The notes under the pieces were generated by a model. That model ran no database searches, had not been told where the DNA came from, and saw only the letters and a list, made by a program, of their open reading frames with translations. Shown piece by piece: positions 36,001-45,779 of a stretch of DNA of 64,000 nucleotides; position 1 is the first letter of the stretch, and every line of letters starts with the position of its first letter. The stretch lies in NCBI RefSeq assembly GCF_036250695.1, contig NZ_CP109428.1, positions 464,824 through 528,823 on the forward strand, in the 5' to 3' direction. The DNA comes from Streptomyces sp. NBC_01497 (GTDB taxonomy: Bacteria > Actinomycetota > Actinomycetes > Streptomycetales > Streptomycetaceae). The translations under genes were made by a program, and so were the position numbers.

Positions 36001-36886
36001 CTGATCATTTCAGAATGAGGATATGAGGCGTCTCAAGCAGGTGATGCTGCAGGCGAGTTGGAGGAGCCTGAGGTGCAGGTCGGCGCGTATCTCGTAGCGG
36101 ATGCGGAGTCGTTTGAACTGGTGGAGCCAGGCGAACGTCCGCTCTACCACCCAGCGGGTCTTGCCCAGGCCAGAGCCGTGCGGGGCACCGCGTCGGGCGA
36201 TCTTGGGGGTGATTCCTCGCGCTCGGATGAGGCGCCGGTACTTGTCGAAGTCGTAGCTGCGGTCGGCGAACAGGCGCCGGGGGCGATGACGTGGTCGGCC
36301 GCGCAGGCCATGGATGTGGGGAATCGCGTCCAGGAGTGGCATGAGCTGGGTGACGTCGTGACGGTTTCCGCCGGTCAGCGAGACGGCGAGCGGGGTTCCC
36401 TGCCGGTCGACGACGACGTGGTGCTTGCTGCCGGGCCGGGCGCGATCGACCGGCGAAGGTCCGGTGTGAGCCCCCCTTTGAGCGCCCGGACGTGCGAGCC
36501 GTCGATCGCGGCGTCGTCCATCTCCAGCAGCCCTTCCTTGCGCAGTTCCGCCAGCAAGACCTCGTGCGGCCGGGGCCACACTCCCGCTTCGGTCCAGTCC
36601 CGAAGACGCCGCCAGGCCGTTACCCCGCTGCAGCCGACTCGCTCCGCGGGAACGTCCCGCCAGCTCACACCCTTGCGCAACACATAGACGATGCCCGCAG
36701 AGCGGCACGGTCATCCGCCGGCAACCGGCCTGGATACCGGCGGCGCCGGGGCGGACGAACCGGCAACAGCGGGACAACGCGTTCCCACAGGTCATCAGGC
36801 ACGAGATTAGCAGGCACACAACAGATCCTGCCGACTCACCACCCAACTGACAACCCACCAGACAGAGTTCATTCTGAAACGATCAG
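36001..36886 (-). mobile_element. IS5-family element with clear ends
   Basis: Inverted repeats CTGATCATTTCAGAATGA (left) and TCATTCTGAAACGATCAG (right) bound an 886-bp element, flanked on both sides by TAA, a 3-bp target duplication as expected for this IS5 group. Transposase at 36010-36858 is frameshifted. The target was an IS630 remnant. Confidence 0.85.
36010..36858 (-). pseudogene. IS5 transposase, frameshifted
   Basis: The N-terminal part (GVSWRDVPAERVGCSGVTAW, RRLRDWTEAGVWPRPHEVLL, MDDAAIDGSHVRALKGG) and the C-terminal part (HHVVVDRQGTPLAVSLTGGN, FADRSYDFDKYRRLIRARGI, TRWVVERTFAWLHQFKRLR) lie in different frames. In this group OrfA and OrfB can be joined by programmed frameshifting, so it might still be functional, but an extra shift also affects the start. 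Confidence 0.65.
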
Positions 36887-36890
36887 TAAG

Positions 36891-37381
36891 CTAAGCACAC
36901 TCATGCCACGACCACCCCACCCCCAACTCACGCGCACACTGGCGCTCCGGTTCCGCCGTCGCCTCTCCCTCCGGCAGACACGAGCGACGCAGTCGAAGTC
37001 CTCTTCCTTGGGGCGTTCTGCGAGGATTGCGTCAAGGGAGTCAGGATTTGGCCGTTCGTCGGAAAGGGCTGGGCGAGCTTGGACAGGTTGGCCAGCTCAG
37101 GGCCGTCACCTTCCCGGTTCCAGCGGCCTTGGACGCACACCGCACGCGGAGAAGGCCGTACGCGGGCCCTGCGCCGTCGGCGCCCACGTCAGTGAGGAAG
37201 CACGCTTGACGTGCCGCGGCGAGCCGCTTGATCAGCTGGTAGAGCATCCAGAGGGACTCAGCCCGAGCTCGGACCACAACGGATTCTTGTCGCTAAGGCC
37301 GCATCAAGAGGCAGGTCGGAGGACATACTTGAAGGCGTGTGAAGGCTCCGCGCAGGCGCGGCTCACGGAAGGGGACGTTCA
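36891..37381. other. Gap before the TerD gene
   Basis: About 0.5 kb without a secure gene. A minus-strand frame at 37041-37277 (SLWMLYQLIKRLAAARQACF) has some natural features but no support. The 3' part should contain the terD promoter. Confidence 0.3.
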
Positions 37382-37915
37382 GTGGGGGTTGTCGGCAACG
37401 TGCTGGGCAAGGTCGAGGTGCGGCTCAAGTGGGACCCGAGTCCTCTGGGCGAGCCCCCGCGCCATCTCGACATCGTCGCCGCGACCTACTCCATGGACGA
37501 CCCCTTCGGCAAGCCGGCGTACCTGGTGCACTACGACAGCCGCTCACCCGACGGCACCATCAACATGAGTCGTCACAGTCAGACCGGCCAGGGTTTCGGG
37601 TTCGTCGAGGTGATGTCCTTGGAGTTCGACCGTCTGTCCGGCGCCTACGCGAGGGTTATCGTGGGCGTGGTCATCCATCAGGAGCCGGTTCCCCGGACGT
37701 TCGGCGACATTTCGAACGCGGGAGTCGTAATCCTCGAGGGCTACGAGGAACTGCTCACCGACGATTTCTCTGGCATGGCCGGATCGACCGCGACGACCCT
37801 CGCCGAGTTCACCCGCAACGACACCGGCCACTGGAAACTGCGCGAAATGATCCGGGGATCCGACAGCGATCCGGCGGGCTTCATGATCGAGATGGGCGCT
37901 GTCCGCCACATCTGA
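37382..37915 (+). CDS. TerD-family protein
   Basis: 177 residues from GTG 37382 (GGAAGGGG upstream). Pattern VEVRLKWDPSPLGEPPRHLD, DPFGKPAYLVHYDSRSPDG and FGDISNAGVVILEGYEELL matches actinobacterial TerD proteins, which bind calcium and belong to tellurite- or stress-associated clusters, or regulate development in Streptomyces. It stands alone here without terB/terC. Likely intact. Confidence 0.75.
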   Translation: MGVVGNVLGKVEVRLKWDPSPLGEPPRHLDIVAATYSMDDPFGKPAYLVHYDSRSPDGTINMSRHSQTGQGFGFVEVMSLEFDRLSGAYARVIVGVVIHQEPVPRTFGDISNAGVVILEGYEELLTDDFSGMAGSTATTLAEFTRNDTGHWKLREMIRGSDSDPAGFMIEMGAVRHI

Positions 37916-38004
37916 CCGACGGGCCCGCGTGCGGCCATCCCGGTTTGAGGTTCGCCTTCTGGCTGAACGCTCCGCTCGTCGAGCTGACCGCGCTGCCTTC
38001 TGGT

Positions 38005-38167
38005 TCATCGGGTCATCCCGAGGATCTGCTCGATGGCCGAGACCATCGTGATCTGGGAGTAATACTGACTGCGCGCAGACGTGCCGCTCGTCGGCTCTGA
38101 CGGCAAGGTCGCCAAGGATGGCCAGAGCCCTTGCGGTGGTGAGCTTCGCTTTCTCCTCGTATCGCAT
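38005..38167 (-). pseudogene. Short frameshifted gene
   Basis: MRYEEKAKLTTARALAILGD then LAVRADERHVCA in one frame, continuing in another as SQYYSQITMVSAIEQILGMT and TGA at 38005. One shift near 38065. Joined length about 54 residues. Unknown family. Confidence 0.4.
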
Positions 38168-38171
38168 GCGC

Positions 38172-38842
38172 TCAGTGTGCTGATCCTCGAAGTCGCTTGT
38201 CAGCCTGTCCTGCGGGGTTTGGTGCCGACCTTGTGATGGGCGGGCCGGCTGTATGCCTCGCCGGTGGCGAGCACTCTGCCCACATCATGACGGATGGCTG
38301 GGCGGCGGTTCGTCGACCCCGGGGGCCGGCCTGGCCCGGGCCGGGACGGTTTCGGTGTACCGGCTGGAGAGCCAGTCTTCGCGTGCAGGTTCCTGAACCC
38401 TCTGCGGACGCGGGCGGGGGTCCGTTTGTTCGGCTCGGTCGGCTTCTCCCAGGGTCGGCGGAGGTCGGTGTCAGTGGGCGGGCTAGCCGGAGCTGGGCAT
38501 AGGCGGCGATCACCAGCCAGGTCCACCGGTCGGCCGCTTCCGAGCTGCGGAGCCGGGGCTTGGGCCACCCCAAAGTCTGCTTGAACAGGCGAAATGTGTG
38601 CTCGATGTCGAAGCGCCAGAGGAAGGACTGCCAGCAGCGGTCGAGGTCCGTTTCGGTGGCATCGGTGCCCGACCACCACAGCCATACCGGCTTGCTGACC
38701 CCGCCGCTGGGCAACTTCTCCACGACCAAGCGGATGATGGTGCCCTCGATGATGGGCAGTTGGCCGTCGTGGTCGAGCCATGTGGCCCGGCGGGTCAATC
38801 TGGGGTGCAGCCTGTCCCATGCCGGCGCGGTCGCCTTCCCCT
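38172..38842 (-). pseudogene. DDE transposase, truncated (copy 2)
   Basis: LRLVVEKLPSGGVSKPVWLW-like region with PVWLWWSGTDATETDLDRCW, LWRFDIEHTFRLFKQTLGWP and AADRWTWLVIAAYAQLRLAR, homologous to copy 1 at 28096 and in the same orientation. The N terminus is cut by an IS5 element at 38844 and the last part is frameshifted. The two copies bracket a 10-kb segment with msr-linked redox genes and TerD. Confidence 0.65.
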
Positions 38843-38843
38843 A

Positions 38844-39842
38844 GGACTTGTCCGGGCGATCATGTGCGGAGCCAGATGACGAGGGTTGCTGCGGTTGCGG
38901 TGCCGAGGTAGACGTAGCCTCGTTTGTCGTATCGCGTGGCGACGGCTCGGGATTGTTTGAGCTTGTTGATCGCTCGTTCGACGGTGTTGCGTTTCTTGTA
39001 ACGCTCCGCGTCGAAGGCGGGTGGCCGTCCGCCGCGTGAGCCTTTGCGCAGGCGGGCGGCCTGGCTGTCGGTCTTCTCCGGGATCGTGTGCCGGATACCC
39101 CGACGCCGCAGGTACCGGCGGCAGGGGCCGTTGCTGTATGCCTTGTCCGCGGCAAGGCTGTCGGGCTTGCCGCGCGGCCTGCCCACGGTCGTGCGCGGGA
39201 CTCGGATCTTCTCCAGCACCGCTTCGAACTGGGTGCAGTCCGCCCGCTGTCCGCCGGTCAGAACCAGGGACAGGGGGCGGCAGCGTCCGTCGGCGCTCAG
39301 GTGGAGTTTGCTGGTGAAGCCGCCCCGCGAGCGGCCCAGGCCCTCACCTCCCGCACCACCTCCACCAGCCGGCCGTGCAGGCTCTGCCAGGGCGTTTCGT
39401 CCTGGTGTTCTGCCTGTTCGCCCCCCTTTGAGGGGGCGGGCGGCGGATCGGTGTGGGCACCGGCCGCATGCTGATGCGCACGCACGATGGTGGAGTCGAC
39501 CGCAATGTCCCAGTCGATGTCACCAGCCGCGTCGGCCGCGGCCTGAACCTGCCGCAACAGGCGTTCCCATGTCCCGTCCGCCGACCACTGCCGATGACGT
39601 TCGTAGACGGTCTTCCACGGCCCGAACCTCTCCGGAAGATCACGCCAGTGCACGCCGGTTCGCACTCGGTGCAAGATCCCGTCGATCACCTGCCGGTGAT
39701 CCCGCCACCGGCCACACCGGTTGTTGCTGACCGGCAGAAACGGCCGCAGCCGCTCCCACTCCGCATCCGTCAAGTCACCCCGCCCCATGCCCAGGACAAC
39801 GAGCCAGAAGTCAGACAGTCACATGATCGGGCGGACAAGCTC
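38844..39842 (-). mobile_element. IS5-family element (999 bp)
   Basis: Ends GGACTTGTCCGGGCGATCAT (left) and, reverse-complemented, GAGCTTGTCCGCCCGATCAT (right) are clear inverted repeats. It carries a two-frame transposase and is inserted between a truncated transposase (left) and a DUF5709 fragment (right). Confidence 0.8.
38860..39788 (-). pseudogene. IS5 transposase in two frames (OrfA/OrfB)
   Basis: OrfA 39788 down to about 39330: LTDAEWERLRPFLPVSNNRC, GVHWRDLPERFGPWKTVYER, IAVDSTIVRAHQHAAGA (Asp). OrfB from about 39219: KPDSLAADKAYSNGPCRRYL (Asp) and YKKRNTVERAINKLKQSRAV (Glu). All three acids are present; the change of frame lies near 39330. Programmed frameshifting is plausible, so the element may be active; I mark it as broken only because two frames are needed. 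Confidence 0.6.
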
Positions 39843-40067
39843 TAAGTGGACCGCCGGCTCCTCCGCCGACGCGGCGCCGTCGTCGATCCCCACGTCCCTG
39901 GCCCAGTAGTCGTCACCGTCGCTCGTGCCACCGATGCCGTCCGTGCCTTCCTCGTCCCAGAAGACGAGGCGCCCGGAGCGTACGGTGCCCACCTGGCCAT
40001 CGATGATCTCGCCGTCCGTGTCCGCGCTGTCACCCAGGCCGTCGCCGTCCTGGTCCACACCGTCACC
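39819..40067 (-). pseudogene. DUF5709 C-terminal fragment
   Basis: GDGVDQDGDGLGDSADTDGE, IDGQVGTVRSGRLVFWDEEG and DYWARDVGIDDGAASAEEPA. This is the C-terminal half of a DUF5709 protein, homologous to the complete gene at 40705. It is cut at its 5' side by an IS701 remnant and its last codons lie in the IS5 end. Confidence 0.6.
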
Positions 40068-40074
40068 GACCTGG

Positions 40075-40640
40075 CGTATGCAGCCGGTCATCAAGCCCAC
40101 CGCGTTGATCATCGATGACACCGGGTTCCTCAAGGACGGGGACGCGTCCGCGTGTGTGACCAGGCAGTACACCGGCACCGCGGGCAAGGTCACCAACTGC
40201 CAGGCCGGGATCTCCTTGCATCTTGCTTCCAACGGCCCCTCGGCAGCGGTGAACTGGCGTTTGTTCCTGCCCGGGAGCTGGGCGGCCGGCAGGGGGAACC
40301 TCAGCCGTGCATCCCGGCCTACTCCGGCCGCGGCCCACGGCCCGTTCCTGCCTACTCCGAGCCGGCCCAGAGGGTGAAGAGCCTGGTCATCGCGGTCGGG
40401 AAATCTGCCGCACGGCCGGTGCAGTGGAGGGAGGGATCACGGCCCGGCAGTGGCCGCAGCGGGCACAAGCGCATCTACTCGCGCTTCGTGACCCTACGGA
40501 TCCGGCCCGCCGGACGTGAGATCCGCAAGGCCACACCCGACGCGAGCTTCCGGTCCGCTGGCTGCTGGCCGAATGGCCCGCTGGCCAGGACGAGCCCTCG
40601 ACTACCTCCCACCCGAAGATTCGAGGCCCGCCACCACCGA
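40075..40640 (+). pseudogene. IS701-type transposase remnant
   Basis: MQPVIKPTALIIDDTGFLKD (first Asp), YTGTAGKVTNCQAGISLHLA and AVNWRLFLP are in one frame. After a gap comes RPVQWREGSRPGSGRSGHKR and SRFVTLRIRPAGREIRKAT. Large internal deletions and frameshifts make it non-functional. Confidence 0.6.
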
Positions 40641-40704
40641 TCCCAAGCGACCACGAACACCGCCTGAAACCACAGAAACCGGCCGCTACGAAACCCAGGG
40701 CAGC

Positions 40705-41139
40705 TCAGCGGGATCCGTACGCATCAGGGTCTACGACGTGAATGGCCGACTCTTCTGCTGATGCCGCGCCGCCGTCGATACCCACATCCTTTGCCCAGTA
40801 GTCATCGCCGTCGTACTGTGCCCCGCTAACGTCTTTATTCCACACCGAAAGGCGACCGGCACGCACGGAGCCGACCTGGTCGTCGATGACCTCGCCGTCC
40901 GTGTCTGACGTATCGCCGATGCCGTCGCCGTCATCGCTCCGATTCTCCTCCACCTCACGTGCCAGCCGCCTGGACAGGGATTCGTGGCTCTGCGACTCAC
41001 GCTCGGTTATTCCCCACTCGCTAACGGCGAGAGGACGTTCGGCCGGAGAGTACCCGGCGTCCAGGTAGTCCCCAATTTCGTCTTCGTCAAGTTCTTCCGA
41101 AGCCCTAAGGAGCCCCGGGGCCTGCTCTTCATCGCCCAT
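40705..41139 (-). CDS. DUF5709 family protein
   Basis: 144 residues from ATG 41139 with AGGAGG upstream. LLRASEELDEDEIGDYLDAG YSPAERP at the N terminus, then HESLSRRLAREVEE, an acidic DGDGIGDTSDTDGEVIDDQV stretch, GSVRAGRLSVWNKD and DDYWAKDVGIDGGAASAEES at the C terminus. The family is a soluble, acidic Streptomyces protein of unknown function. A broken paralogue lies 0.6 kb downstream, with IS701 debris between them. Confidence 0.75.
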   Translation of the reverse strand: MGDEEQAPGLLRASEELDEDEIGDYLDAGYSPAERPLAVSEWGITERESQSHESLSRRLAREVEENRSDDGDGIGDTSDTDGEVIDDQVGSVRAGRLSVWNKDVSGAQYDGDDYWAKDVGIDGGAASAEESAIHVVDPDAYGSR

Positions 41140-41197
41140 GGTGTCCTCCTGAACTGCGTGCCCGGCTGGCTCGGCTCTCTGCCTCCGCAAAACAAGT

Positions 41198-42538
41198 TTA
41201 TGTTCTTGTCCGCGGAGGTGAGCACGGAGGGCGCGCCGGCACGGTGCAGGCGCCCGGTGGCGGCTCGGGGCATAGAGCGGCATACTCCATCGCGGCGGAT
41301 GTGGCTGTACGGCGGGCCAGGAGAATGACGGCGGCGGTCGCGGTGAGGACGCTCACGGCTACGGCGTAGACGAGGGCTGTGTCATGCAGGCCATATAGTG
41401 CGGTAGCGATGCCGCCAATGACAGCTGGCACTGCGGTGGCGACGTAGCTGACGATGTAGATGGCCGTGATCAGCCCGGCACGCTGGCCGGGCGTGACTGC
41501 GGGGGCCGTAGCCGTGGCGCGGTAGGCGCCGAGGAAGCCGGGACCAAAGCCGAGTCCTGCGATAGCAGTGCCCAGAAACAGGACCCAAGGTGTGCTGGTG
41601 TCAATGGCCGCAAAAGTCACCAGGGCCCCGGCGGTAAGAGCGAGACACCCAGCCAGCATCACGCGGGCTGGCCTCACCTTGGCGAGTGCTCCGGAGGCCG
41701 CGGCCCCGAGCCCTGTGAGCAGGAAGATCAAGATGCCGCCCCAGAGTAGGTTATGGGAGTGCAGCAGCTGGCTGGCGAGCGATGGTCCAAGTGATAGGTA
41801 GAAGCCACCGAGCGCCCACACGCCGACCAGGCAGGGCAGGGCGGCGGCGAAGGCACTCCTGGACGGGTGCGGCACGCTGACCTGCGGGCGGAGCGAGCCC
41901 AGGGCATGGGGGCGCCTGCTTCCGGGCTCCTGGGTAGTCAGCACGGCGAGCAAGCTTGCGACGAACATCGCAAGCAGCAGCCACCAGATCAATCGGGTCG
42001 GTGCCGGGGCGTACTGGCCCAGTACGCTGGTGACGATCGCACCGAGGGCTTGACCAGCGGTCGGCGCCGCACTGGACAACAGCGGTGCCGCGCTGCCGTG
42101 TGGCCGCAAGTCGTGCAGCGCAGCAGCGGCCGCACCGGTGATAAGGCCGACCGCGAGGCCCTGCAGCGCGCGCGCCGCAAACAACAACCCGACTCCGTGC
42201 GCGAGCAGGAACAATCAGCACGCAACGGCGCCTGTGGCCAGCCCGGCCAACAGCAAGGGTCGACGGCCTACGTAATCCGAAAGGGAGCCCAGGGAGAGCA
42301 AGGTGCACAGCAAGACGATGATATAGACCGTGAACAGCAAGGTCAGCGTGATCGCAGGGAACCGGAACTGCGCCTGATACACCCGGTAAAGCGGTGAGGC
42401 GGCAGCGTTCGACGCGAACGCCAAGAACGCAGCGACGGCTGCTACGCCGAAAGCCGCGCCCTTCGGTAGGGCGAGCCGCCGCAGCGGCCCTTTGGCTTCT
42501 TCAATACGCGTGAAGCGTACTCGGCTGCTGTCGCCCAT
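41198..42538 (-). pseudogene. MFS transporter with an in-frame TGA
   Basis: From ATG 42538 the frame encodes the first three helices (AAFGVAAVAAFLAFASNAAA-like region, FPAITLTLLFTVYIIVLLCT, LSDYVGRRPLLLAGL with the MFS motif A) up to a TGA at 42215-42217, then continues in the same frame with LFLLAHGVGLLFAARALQGL and nine further helices to 41198. The stop replaces one residue, perhaps Trp. Joined length about 446 residues, a 12-helix drug-efflux type. Either a nonsense pseudogene or a sequencing error. Confidence 0.75.
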
Positions 42539-42822
42539 CAGACTGTCGTCACGAATGCGAGCTTGGCACTGTCGATGATATTTTGCATGTCTTGGGCGAT
42601 GATTCCCACTGTTTCTAGCCTTCCCCTGGCGGGACGTGGCGGCGTACGGGCTACGTGACTGGCGGCTGGCGCCCGGAACCCGCTGCCACTCATCGCAGAC
42701 ACTCGCCTGTTCGTTGGGCTGAAGACTGGAGTCGGCCACGCCGCCGACGAAGGTCTAACCGAGACCCCACTTCAAACAGATCGAGTTACAGGCTCTCTGT
42801 ACCTGTTTGGAGGTACTGAGGT

Positions 42823-43220
42823 TTAACTCGTGGTGTCGGTGGGGCGGTCGATGTCACGGGCGTGGTGCCGTAGGGCGGCTGCGATGTTGTGGTGGCCGTC
42901 CAGGCGGAGCAGGGTGATCGCGGTGTTGCGCAGGCTCGCCATGACGCGGGGCGCGTTGCCGGTGCGGACCTGGGAGCGGTCTTCGTCGAAGGTGACGCGG
43001 ACCCAGTGCAGGCGGTTCTCGATCTCCCAGTGTGACTGCACCCATCCGGCCAGGACTGCCGGCGGTGCGGTGGCGGCCTCCGCGCTGGTGATCAGGTAGA
43101 CCATCTCGACGGTCCGTTTGCCCTTCCGGGTGACGGTGCGCCGCAGTTGAGCGCGACCTGCGAGGCGCCGCTGAACTCAACCCAGGCCGGCACGTCGACG
43201 ACCTTACTGTAAACGGGTGA
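42823..43220 (-). pseudogene. ISAs1-family transposase C-terminal fragment
   Basis: KVVDVPAWVEFSGASQVA in one frame, then LITSAEAATAPPAVLAGWVQ, SHWEIENRLHWVRVTFDEDR and VRTGNAPRVMASLRNTAITL in another, ending IDRPTDTTS. The SHWEIENRLHWVRD-like block is the ISAs1/H-repeat signature. N terminus absent. The fragment at 8119 is from the same family. Confidence 0.65.
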
Positions 43221-43341
43221 ACGGAGGGGTCCATACGGTCCATGGTTGCGGTAGGGACCTTGTAGATCGGCCGTCGATCTTGCTGCAGGAGGGTGGAATG
43301 ACCGGAAGGGACTTTTCATCCTCAAACGGAGTGTGATCTGT

Positions 43342-44115
43342 ATGGCCTCGGACTTCGAAGGCAAGAAACTCGTCGCGATCGGCGGCGCAAGCGGCATGGG
43401 ACTGAAAACGGCGCAGAACGTCATCGAGAAGGGTGGCAGCGCGGTCATCATCGGCCGACCGGGCCAGAAACTCGACGATGCCGTTGCGAACCTTTCGCGC
43501 TCAGGCAGCGCATATGCGATCGCAGCCGACCTGTCGAACTGGGAGCAGGTCGTCGAGGCGCAGAGGCAGCTGGTGCAGAGCCACTCCGACGCGACTCTTC
43601 TCGTCAACTCAGCGGGGTTCTTCCTGCCCAAGCCGTTCCTCGACCACGAGGTCGCGGACTACGACTCGTATCACGACCTGAACAGGTCGACGTTCTTCCT
43701 GACGCAGACAGTCGTACGGGGCATGATCGCCGGTGGTCAGGGCGGCGCCATCGTGAACGTGGGCAGCATGTGGGCGCACCAGGCTCTCGCTGTGACGCCA
43801 TCGTCGGGCTACTCGATGGCCAAGGCGGGCTTGCACGCCCTCACACACAACCTGGCCATCGAACTCGCCGGGGAGGGCATCCGGGTGAACGCCGTGGCCC
43901 CCGGTGTCACCGATACACCGCTCTTCGCAAAGGTCTTCCCCCCCGACCAGCTGAAAGGGGCGCTTGAGCAGCTCAGCGGCCTGATGCCACTCGGCCGGAC
44001 CGGCACCCCGCAGGACCTCGCCTCCACCATCGCCTTCCTCCTCTCATCGGAATCGAGCTGGACAACCGGCGCCATCTTCAACGTCGACGGTGGGATCATG
44101 GCAGGACGCAACTAA
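43342..44115 (+). CDS. Short-chain dehydrogenase/reductase
   Basis: 257 residues. NAD(P)-binding motif GGASGMGLKTA near residue 15, NSAGFF (NAG variant), catalytic Ser in NVGSMWAHQ and the YxxxK pair in SSGYSMAKAGLHAL, then PGVTDTPL and the C-terminal SESSWTTGAIFNVDGGIMAG. A classical SDR with all catalytic residues. Substrate unknown. A remnant of a close relative is at 35090, so a copy was probably moved or lost. Near the other redox genes of this arm. Confidence 0.88.
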   Translation: MASDFEGKKLVAIGGASGMGLKTAQNVIEKGGSAVIIGRPGQKLDDAVANLSRSGSAYAIAADLSNWEQVVEAQRQLVQSHSDATLLVNSAGFFLPKPFLDHEVADYDSYHDLNRSTFFLTQTVVRGMIAGGQGGAIVNVGSMWAHQALAVTPSSGYSMAKAGLHALTHNLAIELAGEGIRVNAVAPGVTDTPLFAKVFPPDQLKGALEQLSGLMPLGRTGTPQDLASTIAFLLSSESSWTTGAIFNVDGGIMAGRN

Positions 44116-44259
44116 GTCGCTGTTGTCGTTCCGGCCATGAGGGGTGGGCTTCGAACCGGGGTTCCCGATCGGGTGGTCGGGGAGGTGTCGGCGCATAAGG
44201 GTGGGGCCTTCTGAACAGCTCGATGGTGTCGAATCAACGAGCAACGTCAGGGGGCCCCG

Positions 44260-45176
44260 GTGTTGGAGTGTTCCGTGTGGATGGCCGGGCAGTCCAGTTC
44301 AGTTGCCCCGGAGTGTGACTGCCTGGCACACCGGTTCGGAAACGCCGCCGACAACAGCTGCCGGCAGCGGCGATATCCGTCGGATATGACGGACGCGGAG
44401 TGGGCGGTGGTCCGGCCGCTGCTGCCGGTGCCGGGCTGGATGTGGGGCCGGGGCGGGCAGCCGGAGGCCTACTGCCACCGGGCGATACTGGACGGGGTCC
44501 GGTACCTGGTCGACAACGGAATCAAGTGGCGGGCGATGCCGGCCGGTTTCCCGCCGTGGGACCGGGTCTACGCGTTCTTCCGCCGCTGGCGCGGCCACGG
44601 CCTGGCCCGGGAGTTCCACGACCGGCTCCGCGCCCGGGTCCGCGAACGGGAGGGCCGCGACGCCGAGCCGACGGCCGCCGTGATCGACTCCCAGTCGGTC
44701 AAGGCCGATGCCGTCGTCGGCACGGACAGCCGTGGCTTCGACGGCGGCAAGCTGATCAACGGCCGCAAGCGGCACGTCGTGGTGGACACGCTCGGCCTGC
44801 TGCTGGGCGTGATGGTCACCGCCGCGGACATCGGGGACCGCACCGCCGCCCAGGTCCTGCTCCGGCGGGTGGCCGACGCTCACCACCGCCTGGAACTGGT
44901 CTGGGCCGACGGCGGCTACACCGGCAGCCTCGTCGGACACTGCCTGGCCGCACTCGCTCTCGTCCTGAAGATCGTCAAACGCAGCGACGGCCAGAAGGGG
45001 TTCGTAGTGCTGCCCAGCGGTGGATCGTGGAGCGCACGAACGCGTGGCTGATGCGCACCCGACGCCTGGCCCGCGACTACGAACGCCGCACCACCAGCGC
45101 CGAGGCGATGGTTTATTGGTCGATGATCCTGCTCATGACCCGGCGCCTGGCCCGGCCGCACCCGCAGCCAGCGTGA
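44260..45176 (+). pseudogene. IS5-family transposase, frameshifted near the end
   Basis: [60 protein letters not shown] (Asp), [20 protein letters not shown] and [15 protein letters not shown] (Asp) are in one frame. The last block [20 protein letters not shown] (Glu) needs a shift near 45015, where the expected CGGCGGTGG has lost bases. Functional otherwise. Confidence 0.7.
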
Positions 45177-45667
45177 ACCGGCCCGGTCCCGGCTCGGTCA
45201 GCCAGCCACGTGTAACCAGGCGTTTCGCCTTCGACCGCAAGGCCTCCACCCGCGCCGGGACCACGTCCATCCCGAAGGCCGCGGCCATCTCCTGGCAGGT
45301 CAGCGGCCCTTGATGAAGCCGGGACCGAGTCTGCGAGCACCTGCACGATGCGCTGGTAGTCCACCGACAGCACCGCCGGGGCAAGGCCCTCCCGCCACAC
45401 CGGCACCTGCGACCTCGGCTTGACCACATCCCCGGGTGCCGACGGCACATCCGCGTCCAACGGATCCAAGGTGACCTCCGTCCCGGCGGTGCCGGCGCTG
45501 GGAGCCAGCACCGCATCAACCCGCCTATGGGCGATCACCCACTCCTGCCATTCCTGCTCGGCCGCGGCCAGCTCGGCCTGGATCCGATCGGCCTCCTCCC
45601 GCAGCCCGTCGACACGACGACGAGCAACGAACTCGTGCTCTTCCAGCAGTCCGACAACCGACGGCAT
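45133..45667 (-). pseudogene. Common Streptomyces hypothetical protein, frameshifted
   Basis: MPSVVGLLEEHEFVARRRVD, coiled coil EEADRIQAELAAAEQEWQEW, then LAPAVLSVDYQRIVQVLADS. After a shift near 45320 it continues PLTCQEMAAAFGMDVVPARV, EALRSKAKRLVTRGWLTEPG and RFTLAAG. The second half is a winged helix. I know this as a widespread Streptomyces protein of unknown function, often near transposons. Its 3' end overlaps the IS5 gene end. Confidence 0.55.
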
Positions 45668-45779
45668 CCAGGCCTCCCCGGCGAGTGACAACCCGACAGG
45701 CCACAACTCCCACCGAACTGCCGAACCTATGCCTGACCAGAGAAAATGCCGCCACCAAGTTCGGAACGACAACAGCTAC

